Of a stretch of DNA of 64,000 bases, positions 27,164 through 36,033 are shown one piece after another. Each line of letters begins with the position of its first letter. Within the stretch, counting starts at the first letter, position 1. A program made the position numbers and the translations under genes. This DNA is from Candidatus Eiseniibacteriota bacterium (GTDB lineage Bacteria > Eisenbacteria > RBG-16-71-46 > CAIMUX01). The notes under the pieces were generated by a model. It was not told the origin of the DNA. It did no database searches and saw only the letters and a program-made list of their open reading frames with translations. Location: the NCBI GenBank assembly GCA_016712505.1, contig JADJQY010000042.1:248001-312000 (forward strand), in the 5' to 3' direction.

Positions 27164-29326
27164 TCAGTACCCGACCACCTCCTTGGCCGCCGCGACGATG
27201 CTCTCGACCGAGGGGAGGATCGAGTCCTCGAGGACCGGGGCGTAGGCGTAGTGGGTGTCGGCGGTGCAGACCCGGCGGACCGGGGCGTCGAGCCAGTCGA
27301 AGCACTGCTCGGAGATGCGGGCGGAAATCTCGGCGCCGAGGCCGCAGAAGGTGCGGTCCTCGTGCACGATGAGCAGGCGATGGGTCTTCCGCACGGTGTG
27401 GAGGATCGATTCCATGTCGAGCGGCTTGACCGTGCGGAGGTCCAGGACCTCGGCCTGGATGCCGGCCTGTTCGAGCTGCACCGCGGCGTCGAGGCAGAGA
27501 TGCACGGTGGGACCGTAGGTCACGAGCGAGAGATCCGCACCGAGACGACGGAAGGCGCCGATGCCGATCGGAACGGGATCGGCGACGCGGCGTAGTTTCG
27601 CTTTCACCCGGCGGTAGAGGTACTTGTACTCGAGAAAGATGACCGGGTTGGGATCGTGGATTGCCGCCCGCAGGAGACCGGAGGCATCCTCGGCGGTCGC
27701 CGGGGCGACGATCTTCACCCCCGGCACGGTGAGGAAGAAGTTCTCCACGTTCTGCGAATGAAACAGCCCCCCTCGGATCCGCGCACCCGAAGGGCAACGC
27801 ACCACCATCGGGACACCGACCTTGCCGCCGTGCCGATAGCACATGGTGGCGGCGCTGTTCGCGAGCTGATCGAAGCCACAAGTGATGAAGTCGGCGAACT
27901 GCATCTCGGCCACTGGGCGCATGCCGACGATCGCCGCTCCGACCGCGCCGCCCACGATCAATGACTCCGAGATAGGAGTATCGATCACCCGTTCCTCGCC
28001 GAACTGCTCGATCAGCCCCTTGGTCACGCCGAAGGCGCCCCCCATGGTGCCGATATCCTCGCCGAGGCAGAAGACGCGGCCATCGCGCTCCATCTCATAG
28101 ATCAGCGTCTGCCGGATCGCTTCGAGGTAGGTCACCTCCTGCTCCTCGAATGGCTCGGCCACCGCACGCCAGTCTCCTTCGACCGCCGCCCGCCCGGCCA
28201 CCCCCTCCTCGTGGACCTCGATGAACGGACCATGGGGCACGGTGCCGTCGGGGCCAGGGGTCGCGCCGTAGTCCGGGTCCAGGATGTCGCCCGTCCCCTG
28301 CTCGTACGGACCGTAGAAGACGGCCGTGCGCGCCGCGGACGGCTCGGGAAAGGGGCTCGATTCGGCGAACTCCACCGCGCGCTCGATCTCGGCCGCGATC
28401 TCGGTCCGGATCTCCTCCCGCATCTGGTCCAGCTTGTAGCCCCGCTTCTCGAGGTAGAGCTCCCAGAGTTCCAGCGGGTCACGCGAGGCCCATTCGACCA
28501 CGTCGTCTTCGCTGCGATACTTGGCCGGATCGTGCTCGCTGTGCCCGCGGATGCGATAGGTGACGCACTCGATCAGCGTCGCCCCCTCTCCGTTCCGCGC
28601 CCGCTCCACTGCCTTCTCCACCTCGTCGATCACGCGATTGAGGTCGTTTCCGTGCGTACGGGAGCGATGGATGCCGTAGGCATCCGCCCGTTCGGCCACC
28701 GTCTCGACCGGCATCTGCAGACGGGTCGGGGTCGAGAAGGCGAGCTGATTGTTCTCGCAGATGTAGACCACCGGGAGCTGGTGGATCCCGGCAAAGTTGA
28801 GCGCCTCGTGGAAGTCACCGCGACTGGTCGACCCTTCACCGAAGAGCGCGATCGCGACCCGCTTCTCACCCCGGGTCTTGAACGCCATGGCGCATCCGGT
28901 GGCGACCGGCAGCGTGGCGCCCAACATCGAGGTAGCGCCGAAAACGCCCAGCTTCGGTTCGCCGGTATGCAGGAACGAATCGCGGCCACCCGAGAGCCCG
29001 GTAGCGCGCCCGAGAATCTGGGCCATCAGAATCGCCGGGTCGATTCCGCGCATGAGAAAGATCCCCATGTCGCGATGGAGCGGGAAGATCACGTCTCCCT
29101 GGGTCAGCGGCTGGGTCGCGCCGACCACGATCGCCTCCTGACCGATTCCGGAGTAGACGCCGCCGATCACCTTGTTCTGACGATGAAGCACGGCGACCTT
29201 CTCGTCGAACATCCGAACCAACGTGAGCTTGCGATAGAGGTCGCGATCCAGCCGCTCGCGCTCCGCGGGAGCAATCGAGGGCCGCGGAAGGGTCGCCCCC
29301 TTCCGTGCCGGGGATTTCTTGACCAA
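27164..29326 (-). CDS. 2-oxo acid dehydrogenase E1, fused alpha-beta
   Basis: This 720-residue protein fuses both E1 subunits. Residues ~25-350 are the alpha part with the thiamine-diphosphate motif (FGEGSTSRGDFHEALNF...ENNQLAFS). Residues ~385-720 are the beta part (GEDIGTMGGAFGVTKGL, TPISE, GAAIVGMRPVAEMQF, VVRCPSGARIRGGLFHSQ). Such E1 decarboxylates a branched-chain 2-oxo acid or pyruvate and passes the acyl group to E2 lipoate. It begins with a TTG (29326) with GGAGG upstream. No E2 or E3 gene lies nearby. The substrate (branched-chain, pyruvate or acetoin-like) cannot be told. Confidence 0.93.
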   Translation of the reverse strand: MVKKSPARKGATLPRPSIAPAERERLDRDLYRKLTLVRMFDEKVAVLHRQNKVIGGVYSGIGQEAIVVGATQPLTQGDVIFPLHRDMGIFLMRGIDPAILMAQILGRATGLSGGRDSFLHTGEPKLGVFGATSMLGATLPVATGCAMAFKTRGEKRVAIALFGEGSTSRGDFHEALNFAGIHQLPVVYICENNQLAFSTPTRLQMPVETVAERADAYGIHRSRTHGNDLNRVIDEVEKAVERARNGEGATLIECVTYRIRGHSEHDPAKYRSEDDVVEWASRDPLELWELYLEKRGYKLDQMREEIRTEIAAEIERAVEFAESSPFPEPSAARTAVFYGPYEQGTGDILDPDYGATPGPDGTVPHGPFIEVHEEGVAGRAAVEGDWRAVAEPFEEQEVTYLEAIRQTLIYEMERDGRVFCLGEDIGTMGGAFGVTKGLIEQFGEERVIDTPISESLIVGGAVGAAIVGMRPVAEMQFADFITCGFDQLANSAATMCYRHGGKVGVPMVVRCPSGARIRGGLFHSQNVENFFLTVPGVKIVAPATAEDASGLLRAAIHDPNPVIFLEYKYLYRRVKAKLRRVADPVPIGIGAFRRLGADLSLVTYGPTVHLCLDAAVQLEQAGIQAEVLDLRTVKPLDMESILHTVRKTHRLLIVHEDRTFCGLGAEISARISEQCFDWLDAPVRRVCTADTHYAYAPVLEDSILPSVESIVAAAKEVVGY

Positions 29327-29630
29327 GGGATGCCTCCGTTTTGAACCAGTGGTGCAGCCCGGAGGATACCGCCCGCCGGGCGATTTGAGAATGCCTCGCA
29401 GCAGCCGCCCGGCCGCGCAACCCTGCCCCCCTCCAGGACCGGCCGTACCCCTGACCGTTCTGACCGAGATGTCTCAATTCCTCCGGATCAGCGCGTTTCC
29501 GGCATTTTGTATGGAACCAGTTCGGGGATAGAATCGAAGGCGCTGGTTTTCGCTTGGAGTCCCCCCCGGACGCAGATCCCAGTGCCTCCGGACGTTCTCA
29601 GCTCTCTCGAACCACAGCCAGGAGGCAACG
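29327..29630. other. divergent intergenic region, E1 / subtilisin-like gene
   Basis: About 300 bases without a gene. It holds a possible plus-strand promoter at 29507-29534 and, near 29630, CAGGAGGCAACG, the strong ribosome site of the protease gene. Confidence 0.55.
29507..29534 (+). promoter_or_regulatory. candidate sigma-70-type promoter for the S8 protease
   Basis: TTGTAT (29507-29512), a 16-base spacer and TAGAAT (29529-29534) resemble -35 and -10 elements; the -10 matches the consensus at five of six positions, the -35 only at three. It would give an untranslated leader of about 90 bases. Inference from pattern alone. Confidence 0.3.
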
Positions 29631-32573
29631 ATGCAGCGTGTTCGTTCCGCCCCCCTGCCCGTCACGTTGGTTGCGGCGGCCGCCTTTGCGGCCCTCTCCG
29701 CCGGCGCGACGTACGCGGGCACGATTCACCCCAAACTCCAGGAGCAGATGGACCGCGCCTCGGCCGGCGAGCCGATCAGCGTGATCGTCAATCTCCACGC
29801 CCAGGCCCCGATCGCCCAGCTCAACCAGGAGCTGCGCAGCGAGGGCGCGACCCGTCTTGACCGCTCCCGGACCGTGCTGAACGCGCTCCAGGGGATGATG
29901 CCGACCCAGGAGTCACTCGCCCGGCACCTCGATGAGCGGATGCAGAGCGGCGGAGTCTCGGGGTACACCCGCTACTGGATCGCCAACCTGGTGGTCGTGC
30001 AGGCAACCAAGGACGAGATTGCGCGCCTGGCTGTGCGCACCGATGTCAGTGTGATCGAGCCCAACTTCAAGGCCGAACTGATCGAGCCGGTTGGTGGCAT
30101 GAACATTGGAAGCGGTTCGAGCAATGAGCTCGGCGATCCGCGGCGCGGAGCCGGCCAGGTCACCCCTGGGGTTCGTGCGATCAACGCGGATGAGGTCTGG
30201 TACCAGTACGGGATCAATGGTTCCGGTCGGTTGATCGGCAGCCTCGATACCGGCGTCGACGGCAACCATGTCGCGCTGAGTGCCCGCTGGCGCGGAGCCG
30301 GCGGCGCGGAGCCGTGGCAGGAGTGCTGGCTCGACGTTCTGGGCACCAACACCCAGTTCCCCAACGACGGCAACGGGCACGGAACCCACACCACCGGGAC
30401 GATGGCCGGCCTCGCCGTCTCCGCCGCCGACACCATCGGTGTGGCCTGGGGCGCGAAGTGGATCTCTTGCAATGCGATCAACCAGGGCGTGAATAGCGGC
30501 TTCGACAGCGACGTGCTCACCGCGCTCCAGTGGTTCATGAACCCGGACGGCAACGTCAACACGGTCGACGATGTTCCGGACGTGGTCCAGAACTCCTGGG
30601 GGATCAACGAAGGGTTCGGCGGTGGCTACACCGACTGCGACACCCGTTGGTGGGTGGCGATGGACAACTGCGAGGCGGCGGGCGTGTGCCTCACCTGGTC
30701 CGCCGGAAACGAGGGCCCGGGGGCCCAGAGCCTCCGTTCGCCGGCCGATCGCGCCACCACCCTGCTGAACGCCTTCTCGGTCGGCGCGGTGGATGCGACC
30801 AACACGCCGAATTTCCCCTTCCCGATCGCCAGCTTCTCCAGCCGTGGACCCAGCGGCTGCGCCGTCCCGGCCCTGCAGAAGATCAAGCCGGAGATCTCCG
30901 CTCCGGGCGTCGACGTCTATTCGTCGCTGCCGGGCAACAGCTATGGATTCCTCAGCGGCACCTCCATGGCCGGTCCTCACCTGGCCGGCGTGGTCGCCTT
31001 GATCCGTGAGGCGAACCCGAATCTCGACGTCGATTCGATCAAGCAACTCCTGATCGACACCGCGCGCGACGAGGGCACGGCGGGCGAGGACAATACCTAC
31101 GGCTGGGGCCTGGTTGACGCCCTCGCGGCGGTCGAAGGGGCAAGCGTCGGCTTCGGTGACATGGAAGGGTTCGTCACCAACGCCAGCTTCGGCAGCCTGC
31201 CGCTGGCCGGCGCCGAGGTGAAGCTGGTCGAGATCAACCGTCGATTCACCACCGATGGCACCGGGCACTACGCGGGCGCCGCGGCGGCCGGCAGCTACAC
31301 TGCGGAGGCCAGCCTGGCCGGGTTCGCCCCCGCGTCCGTGCCGGTGACGCTGGTCGCCGACCAGCTGATCATGCAGGACTTCGCGCTCACCGACATTGCC
31401 GGTCCGTCGATCACCAACGTGACCAACATCGGCAGCACGACCAACGCGGTCGGTCCGTACGTGATCAGCGCCACGATCCAGGACGGGAGCACGGTTTCGA
31501 GCGCCGAACTCCACTACAAGATCAACGGCGGTGCCGACAACGTGGTCCCGATGCCCCCGAACGTCGGTATCTACTCCGCCTCGATCCCGGGCCAGCCGGC
31601 CGGGACCCGGATCGACTACTACGTCCGCGCGACCGACGGTGCCGGTCTTTCCAGCGTCGCCCCGCTCGGCGCGCCGCTGACGACCTATACGCTCTACATC
31701 ACCGCGCTGGAGTACAGCTACACGGTCGAGGATCCGATCGACAACAACTGGGCGCTGCAGGCGAGCGGAGACAACTCCACCACCGGACGCTGGGTTCGCG
31801 CTGATCCTCTGGGCACGATCGACAACGGCAACCAGATCGAGCCGGCGGACGATCACACCCCCAACCCGGGCGTTCTCTGCTTCTTCACCGGACAGGGAAC
31901 CAGCCCGAGCGATCCGGGAAACAACGACGTCGACAACGGCTGCACCACGCTGGTGAGCCCCAACTTCGATCTCTCCGACGCGGAGTTCGCGTTCGTCCGC
32001 TACTGGCGCTGGTACGGCATGGGCGGGGCATCGAGCGACGATACGTTCGTCATCGATGTCTCCTCGAACGGCGGCACCACCTGGGTAGCTCTCGAGCGCG
32101 TCCCGACCAGCGAGAACAGCTGGAAGGAGCGGAGCTATCGGATCGACGACTTCGTCGACCTCACCTCCACCGTGCGGTTCCGCTTCCAGGCCTGTGACAT
32201 CAACACCCAGGGTCTGACCGAGGCGGCGATCGACGACTTTGCCATCGAGGTGTTCACCTCCAGTGCGACCGACGTGGCCGATGGCGTGCGGACCGAGCGT
32301 ACGGTGCTGCTGCCCAACACCCCCAACCCGGCTCGGAGCGTGACCACGCTGAACTTCGTGCTCAGCAACCCGGCCACCGCGTCGCTGGTGATCTTCGATG
32401 CGAACGGTCGTACCGTGCGCACCCTGATCGACGCGCCGCTCTCCTCCGGGCACCATGCGATCAGCTGGGACGGGCTGGACGACCGCGGCCGCGAGGTGGG
32501 CGCGGGAGTCTACTTCTCACGGCTCAAGGCGGGTGAGTTCGAACAGAGCCGCCGCGTCACCCTGGTGAAGTAA
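29631..32573 (+). CDS. secreted S8 subtilisin-like protease with FlgD/T9SS-type C-terminus
   Basis: The 980-residue protein begins with a signal peptide (core AAAFAALSAGATYAGT). Residues ~30-150 form a propeptide (inhibitor I9-like). The catalytic triad is visible: Asp in LDTGVDGNH (~205), His in GNGHGTHTTGTM (~248) and Ser in LSGTSMAGPHLAG (~443), with the oxyanion Asn region VVQNSWGI. A carboxypeptidase-regulatory-like unit (~515-590) and beta domains follow. The end is a FlgD-like/T9SS module: LPNTPNPARSVTTLNF, TVRTLIDAPLSSGHH, SWDGLDDRG, YFSRLKAG, closing RRVTLVK. It probably degrades extracellular protein or processes surface proteins. Confidence 0.95.
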   Translation: MQRVRSAPLPVTLVAAAAFAALSAGATYAGTIHPKLQEQMDRASAGEPISVIVNLHAQAPIAQLNQELRSEGATRLDRSRTVLNALQGMMPTQESLARHLDERMQSGGVSGYTRYWIANLVVVQATKDEIARLAVRTDVSVIEPNFKAELIEPVGGMNIGSGSSNELGDPRRGAGQVTPGVRAINADEVWYQYGINGSGRLIGSLDTGVDGNHVALSARWRGAGGAEPWQECWLDVLGTNTQFPNDGNGHGTHTTGTMAGLAVSAADTIGVAWGAKWISCNAINQGVNSGFDSDVLTALQWFMNPDGNVNTVDDVPDVVQNSWGINEGFGGGYTDCDTRWWVAMDNCEAAGVCLTWSAGNEGPGAQSLRSPADRATTLLNAFSVGAVDATNTPNFPFPIASFSSRGPSGCAVPALQKIKPEISAPGVDVYSSLPGNSYGFLSGTSMAGPHLAGVVALIREANPNLDVDSIKQLLIDTARDEGTAGEDNTYGWGLVDALAAVEGASVGFGDMEGFVTNASFGSLPLAGAEVKLVEINRRFTTDGTGHYAGAAAAGSYTAEASLAGFAPASVPVTLVADQLIMQDFALTDIAGPSITNVTNIGSTTNAVGPYVISATIQDGSTVSSAELHYKINGGADNVVPMPPNVGIYSASIPGQPAGTRIDYYVRATDGAGLSSVAPLGAPLTTYTLYITALEYSYTVEDPIDNNWALQASGDNSTTGRWVRADPLGTIDNGNQIEPADDHTPNPGVLCFFTGQGTSPSDPGNNDVDNGCTTLVSPNFDLSDAEFAFVRYWRWYGMGGASSDDTFVIDVSSNGGTTWVALERVPTSENSWKERSYRIDDFVDLTSTVRFRFQACDINTQGLTEAAIDDFAIEVFTSSATDVADGVRTERTVLLPNTPNPARSVTTLNFVLSNPATASLVIFDANGRTVRTLIDAPLSSGHHAISWDGLDDRGREVGAGVYFSRLKAGEFEQSRRVTLVK

Positions 32574-32621
32574 GGAACCGCAATCCTCGGGCGGCTCGCG
32601 CGACGAACCGGGACCACGAGA

Positions 32622-32655
32622 AAGCGCCCCGCCGGTCGATGCCGGCGGGGCGCTT
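32622..32655. terminator. perfect bidirectional terminator
   Basis: AAGCGCCCCGCCGG (32622-32635) pairs perfectly with CCGGCGGGGCGCTT (32642-32655) around TCGATG. It lies in the 118-base gap between the convergent protease and YceI genes. Confidence 0.85.
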
Positions 32656-32691
32656 CGTTATCGATTCGGAGGCGGCTCTCCGCGTTTGGAA

Positions 32692-33312
32692 CTAGGCCTT
32701 CTTCTTCGCGACCTCGACGCCGATGTCGATCTTGACATTGTCGCCGAGAACGGTGCCGCCGTTGTCGAGCGCCTTGTTCCACTTCACGCCGAAGTCCTGC
32801 CGGTTGATCTCGCCGGTGACCGAGAAGCCGCCCGTCTCGCCGCCCCAGGCATTCGGTCCGAAGCCGAGCGACTCGACCATCAGGGTGACCGGCTTGGTCA
32901 CGTCGCGGATGGTGAGGTTGCCCGTGACCTTGAACTTGCCCTCTCCCTCGCCCTTCTCCAGCTTGGTGCTCTTGAAGGTGATGTTCGGGTACTGGGCCGT
33001 GTTGAAGAAGTCGTCGCCCCGCAGGTGCTCATCGCGCTTGTCGTTGTCCGTGTTGATGCTCGCCGCGGGGATGACGAACTCGATGGTCGAGGCGGTCGGG
33101 TTCGCGGCATCGTACATCAACGTGCCCGAGGACTGGGTGAAGCGGCCGATGACTGGGGCAAAAAAGTGACGGACCTTGAAGGTCACCGAGGTGTGCCCAC
33201 CGTCGATCTCCCAGGCTTCAGCGGCCGCGCGGGACGAGGTCGGGACGGCCATCGCGGCCGCGAGGAGCATGGCTCCACCAATCAGGACGGACGAACGGAT
33301 GTGCTGCTTCAT
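32692..33312 (-). CDS. YceI family periplasmic protein
   Basis: The product is 206 residues from ATG 33312, with AAGGAGG about 11 bases upstream; the longer frame is unlikely. A signal peptide ends near residue 30. The lipocalin-like YceI fold is shown by WEIDGGHTSVTFKVRHF, FTQSSGTLMYD, INTDNDKRDEHLRGDDFFN, and LTIRDVTKPVTLMVE. YceI proteins bind polyisoprenoids such as ubiquinone-type lipids in the periplasm. It closes with a Lys-rich end (EVAKKKA). Confidence 0.95.
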   Translation of the reverse strand: MKQHIRSSVLIGGAMLLAAAMAVPTSSRAAAEAWEIDGGHTSVTFKVRHFFAPVIGRFTQSSGTLMYDAANPTASTIEFVIPAASINTDNDKRDEHLRGDDFFNTAQYPNITFKSTKLEKGEGEGKFKVTGNLTIRDVTKPVTLMVESLGFGPNAWGGETGGFSVTGEINRQDFGVKWNKALDNGGTVLGDNVKIDIGVEVAKKKA

Positions 33313-33472
33313 CTTCGACTGTGCCTCCTTGTGATTCACGAGCTCCCCGGGTGGAACGGCGGTACGAGGATCGGGGAAATCCACGATCTGGGTCCCGGGA
33401 TCTTTCGACATCGAACTATACCGCTTCGGAAACGCGGAGTTCCGCAGGAATCCATTCTCAGTTGCAGGACAC

Positions 33473-36033
33473 TCACTCCACGGTGGTCTGGGGAACGCCG
33501 AGCCCGAACAATACTCCCACCGCGGCGTCGAGAACATCCTGGAGGTCGGAGCCGATCGACCGGGCGCCCTCCTTGGCTCCGGCCGATTCCGTAACCTCAT
33601 GGCGAAGTTCGAGTAAACGGGCCAGCACCAGGGAAATGATCTCGCCTCCGGTCGCCGGCCCCCCTTCCACCGCGCCCCTTCCAGCGGCGTGGGCGCTCCC
33701 GAGCAGGGAGAGCAGACCGTCGGTATCCCCCGATTTGACCGCCGCTTCGACCAGGCGAAGGGCCCGTCGGGACTGTGGGAGACTGCGGGCCGGGGCCGGG
33801 GCCGCCCCGATCGCCTGCCCGTGGCCGTCGACGGGATAGGGAAGCGACTCCACGATCTTGAGGTCGACCTGGGCCAGCGGGCGCGACACCTCGGGCGAGA
33901 AGATCCGATAGAGACGCTGCAGCGGAGCGCTTAGCAGCACCCCGAGAAGAATCTGTGGCGGGATCCGGACTTCGTCCCGGCTCCCCAGGATATGGAGGTT
34001 GTTGAGGCAGTAGAACCCCTCGTGGTCGATCGCGGCGATGAGGCGATCCCCGGTCTGCCGCAGGAAGATCTTCGACCCGCGATAGCGCTTGAGATCAAAC
34101 CCGCTCTTCCACACTTTGGGTAACTGATCCCGCGTCTCGGGCAGGTAGAGATATCCGCCGCGCCACTGCACGCGATACGGCAGGACTTCCGCGCCGGAGA
34201 GAAGAGCCGGACGCCAGCGCGTACGCGCCTCGGGATCGACCAGCACCTCCCGCCCGCGGGAGTCGTGCAGCCGGAGTTCCGGCAGGGCCTGATCCGCCTG
34301 CACCGACTTCTGGCCGTACCGGGCGATCAACCCGGAGTAGCTCCAGAGTACGTCGCGCAGCCGAAGCGGGCTCTGCAGCATCCGCGTCTGGAACTCAACC
34401 TCGTCCTTCTCCCGGAAGATGCGGAGCGCCCCCGCGCCCGCGCTGTACTGCGCGGCCGGCACCCAGTGATCCAGGCCGACGTAGGGAGCGGTATCGGTGT
34501 CGCTCTTCGCCGCGCGCAGGATCCGGTTCCTGACCAGCGGGGCTACCCCGTCGGCGCCGTCCCTGCGCCGGACCGCGTAGAAGACGGTGAACCCGGTGCT
34601 CGCGCCCGGCCACGGCGACGACTCGAGCAAGGTCAGCTCCAGCAGTTCGCACTGGAGCAGGAGCCGCTCCCGAATGCGAGAGAAGTGGTGGCCGGCGAGC
34701 AGCGAATCCGGAACCAGGAAGCCGTGGTGGCCGCCTGGCCGGGTGATGCGGAGGGCCAACTCGATGAAGAGCGGGTAGAGGTTCAGCTTGTACTGCGCCC
34801 CAGCCGGGAAGAGCCGGTCGTAGTAGGCCCGCTCCTCCTCGCTCGCCCCCTCGCGATCGCGCAAGCCGTGGCTGATCCAGGGCGGGTTTCCCAGCACCAC
34901 ATCGAACCCTCCCCGCTCGAACACCTCGGCGAATCGCCGTTCCCAGAGGAACGATGGAGAGAAGGCCGAGGACTCGAGCGAGAGCGCGTCCCCCACCTGG
35001 ATGGTCGTCCCCAGCAGATACGGATACGACTCCCCCAGGGCGCGGTCGAGCGCGGCACCGAGTTCGGCCAGTCCGTGCTCGAGCAGACCACCGCAGAGTC
35101 GTGCAGCCCAGAGGGAGAGATTGTGGGCCGCGATCCGCGCCGCCCGCGGATCAAGGTCGACCCCGTGGACCCGCGTGAGGCGCGCCAGCCGCGCCCCGAG
35201 ATCCTGGTCCCCCCCGTCAGGGGTCGCGTGGGCCGGAGCGCCGTGACACTTCCAACCGGCCAGCCGCTCGGCCGCCGCAAGCAGGAACTGCCCGCTGCCG
35301 CAGGCGGGGTCGCAGACCGCGAGTCCGACGTCAGCGCCACGCGCCGCCAGCGGATCGAGAACGGTGCGCGCGATCTCGCCGATCAGTTCGGGCGGCGTAT
35401 ACATCACGCCGGCCCCTCGACTCCGCTCGCGATCGAGCCGGAAGGCCGGCCGGCCGCGCGAGGAAAGAACCAGGGCATGCCGCAACCCATGACCATGGAT
35501 CAGCCCCGGGAGATCGTCCTCCGGGGTGGCGCGCGACACCAGCGGATGGAGCCGGCGAACGACTTCCTCGAGATCACGCCGGGTCAAATCGAGCGCCGTG
35601 GCCAACACCCGGACCCGCCCCAACCCAAAGCGGTAGGCCGCCTCCCGATTCGCCGCCGGACGTCCGGCGTCCCAGGGCGTCTCGTCGACCTCGTTCGCCC
35701 CGCTCCACTCCTCGAGTAGCCGGAGCGAGGGCAGACTTCCGAGCCGCAGTCGCTTACGTCCTTCGGCCAGTGGAGAGACCACCAACCCGGCGAACTCCAT
35801 CTGCATGAGCAGGACGAGTTCGAGCGCCAGCGAGTGAAGCCGCTCGTTCGCCTCCTCCATGCGCGGCTCCTCCTCGACGAGGGCGGGGACGGGCCGGCCG
35901 GAGTCGAAGAACTGCAGCTCGAGTTGCGGGGTGTCCGATTCGACGTGGCGTACCGTCGGGCGCTTCCCCCCGCCATGAGGAGCAGGATCCGACGGATCTG
36001 TTCCAGCGTCTGCGCAGTCCGCTTCGCGCTCAT
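33473..36033 (-). CDS. Eco57I/type IIG-like adenine DNA methyltransferase, apparently frameshifted near the start
   Basis: After one inferred frame change the protein is ~853 residues. The N6-adenine methyltransferase core has the SAM motif VCDPACGSGQFLLAAAERL and the catalytic VLGNPPWISHG. The C-terminal half (SYSGLIARYGQKS, KRYRGSKIFLRQTGDRL, GFYCLNNLHILG) is a TaqI/Eco57I-like target-recognition part. No nuclease motif is evident. The open frame in this window begins at 36106, but ATG 36033 overlaps the upstream stop (ATGA) and reads MSAKRTAQTLEQIRRILLL before leaving frame at a G6 tract (35966-35971). One extra G would join the two. Another start, ATG 35860 with GGAGGAG upstream, would give an intact protein of ~795 residues. 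See findings. Confidence 0.78.

Noticed and set aside
29913..32456. 847-codon open frame on the minus strand
   Set aside because: Antisense to the S8 protease, whose catalytic triad is clear.
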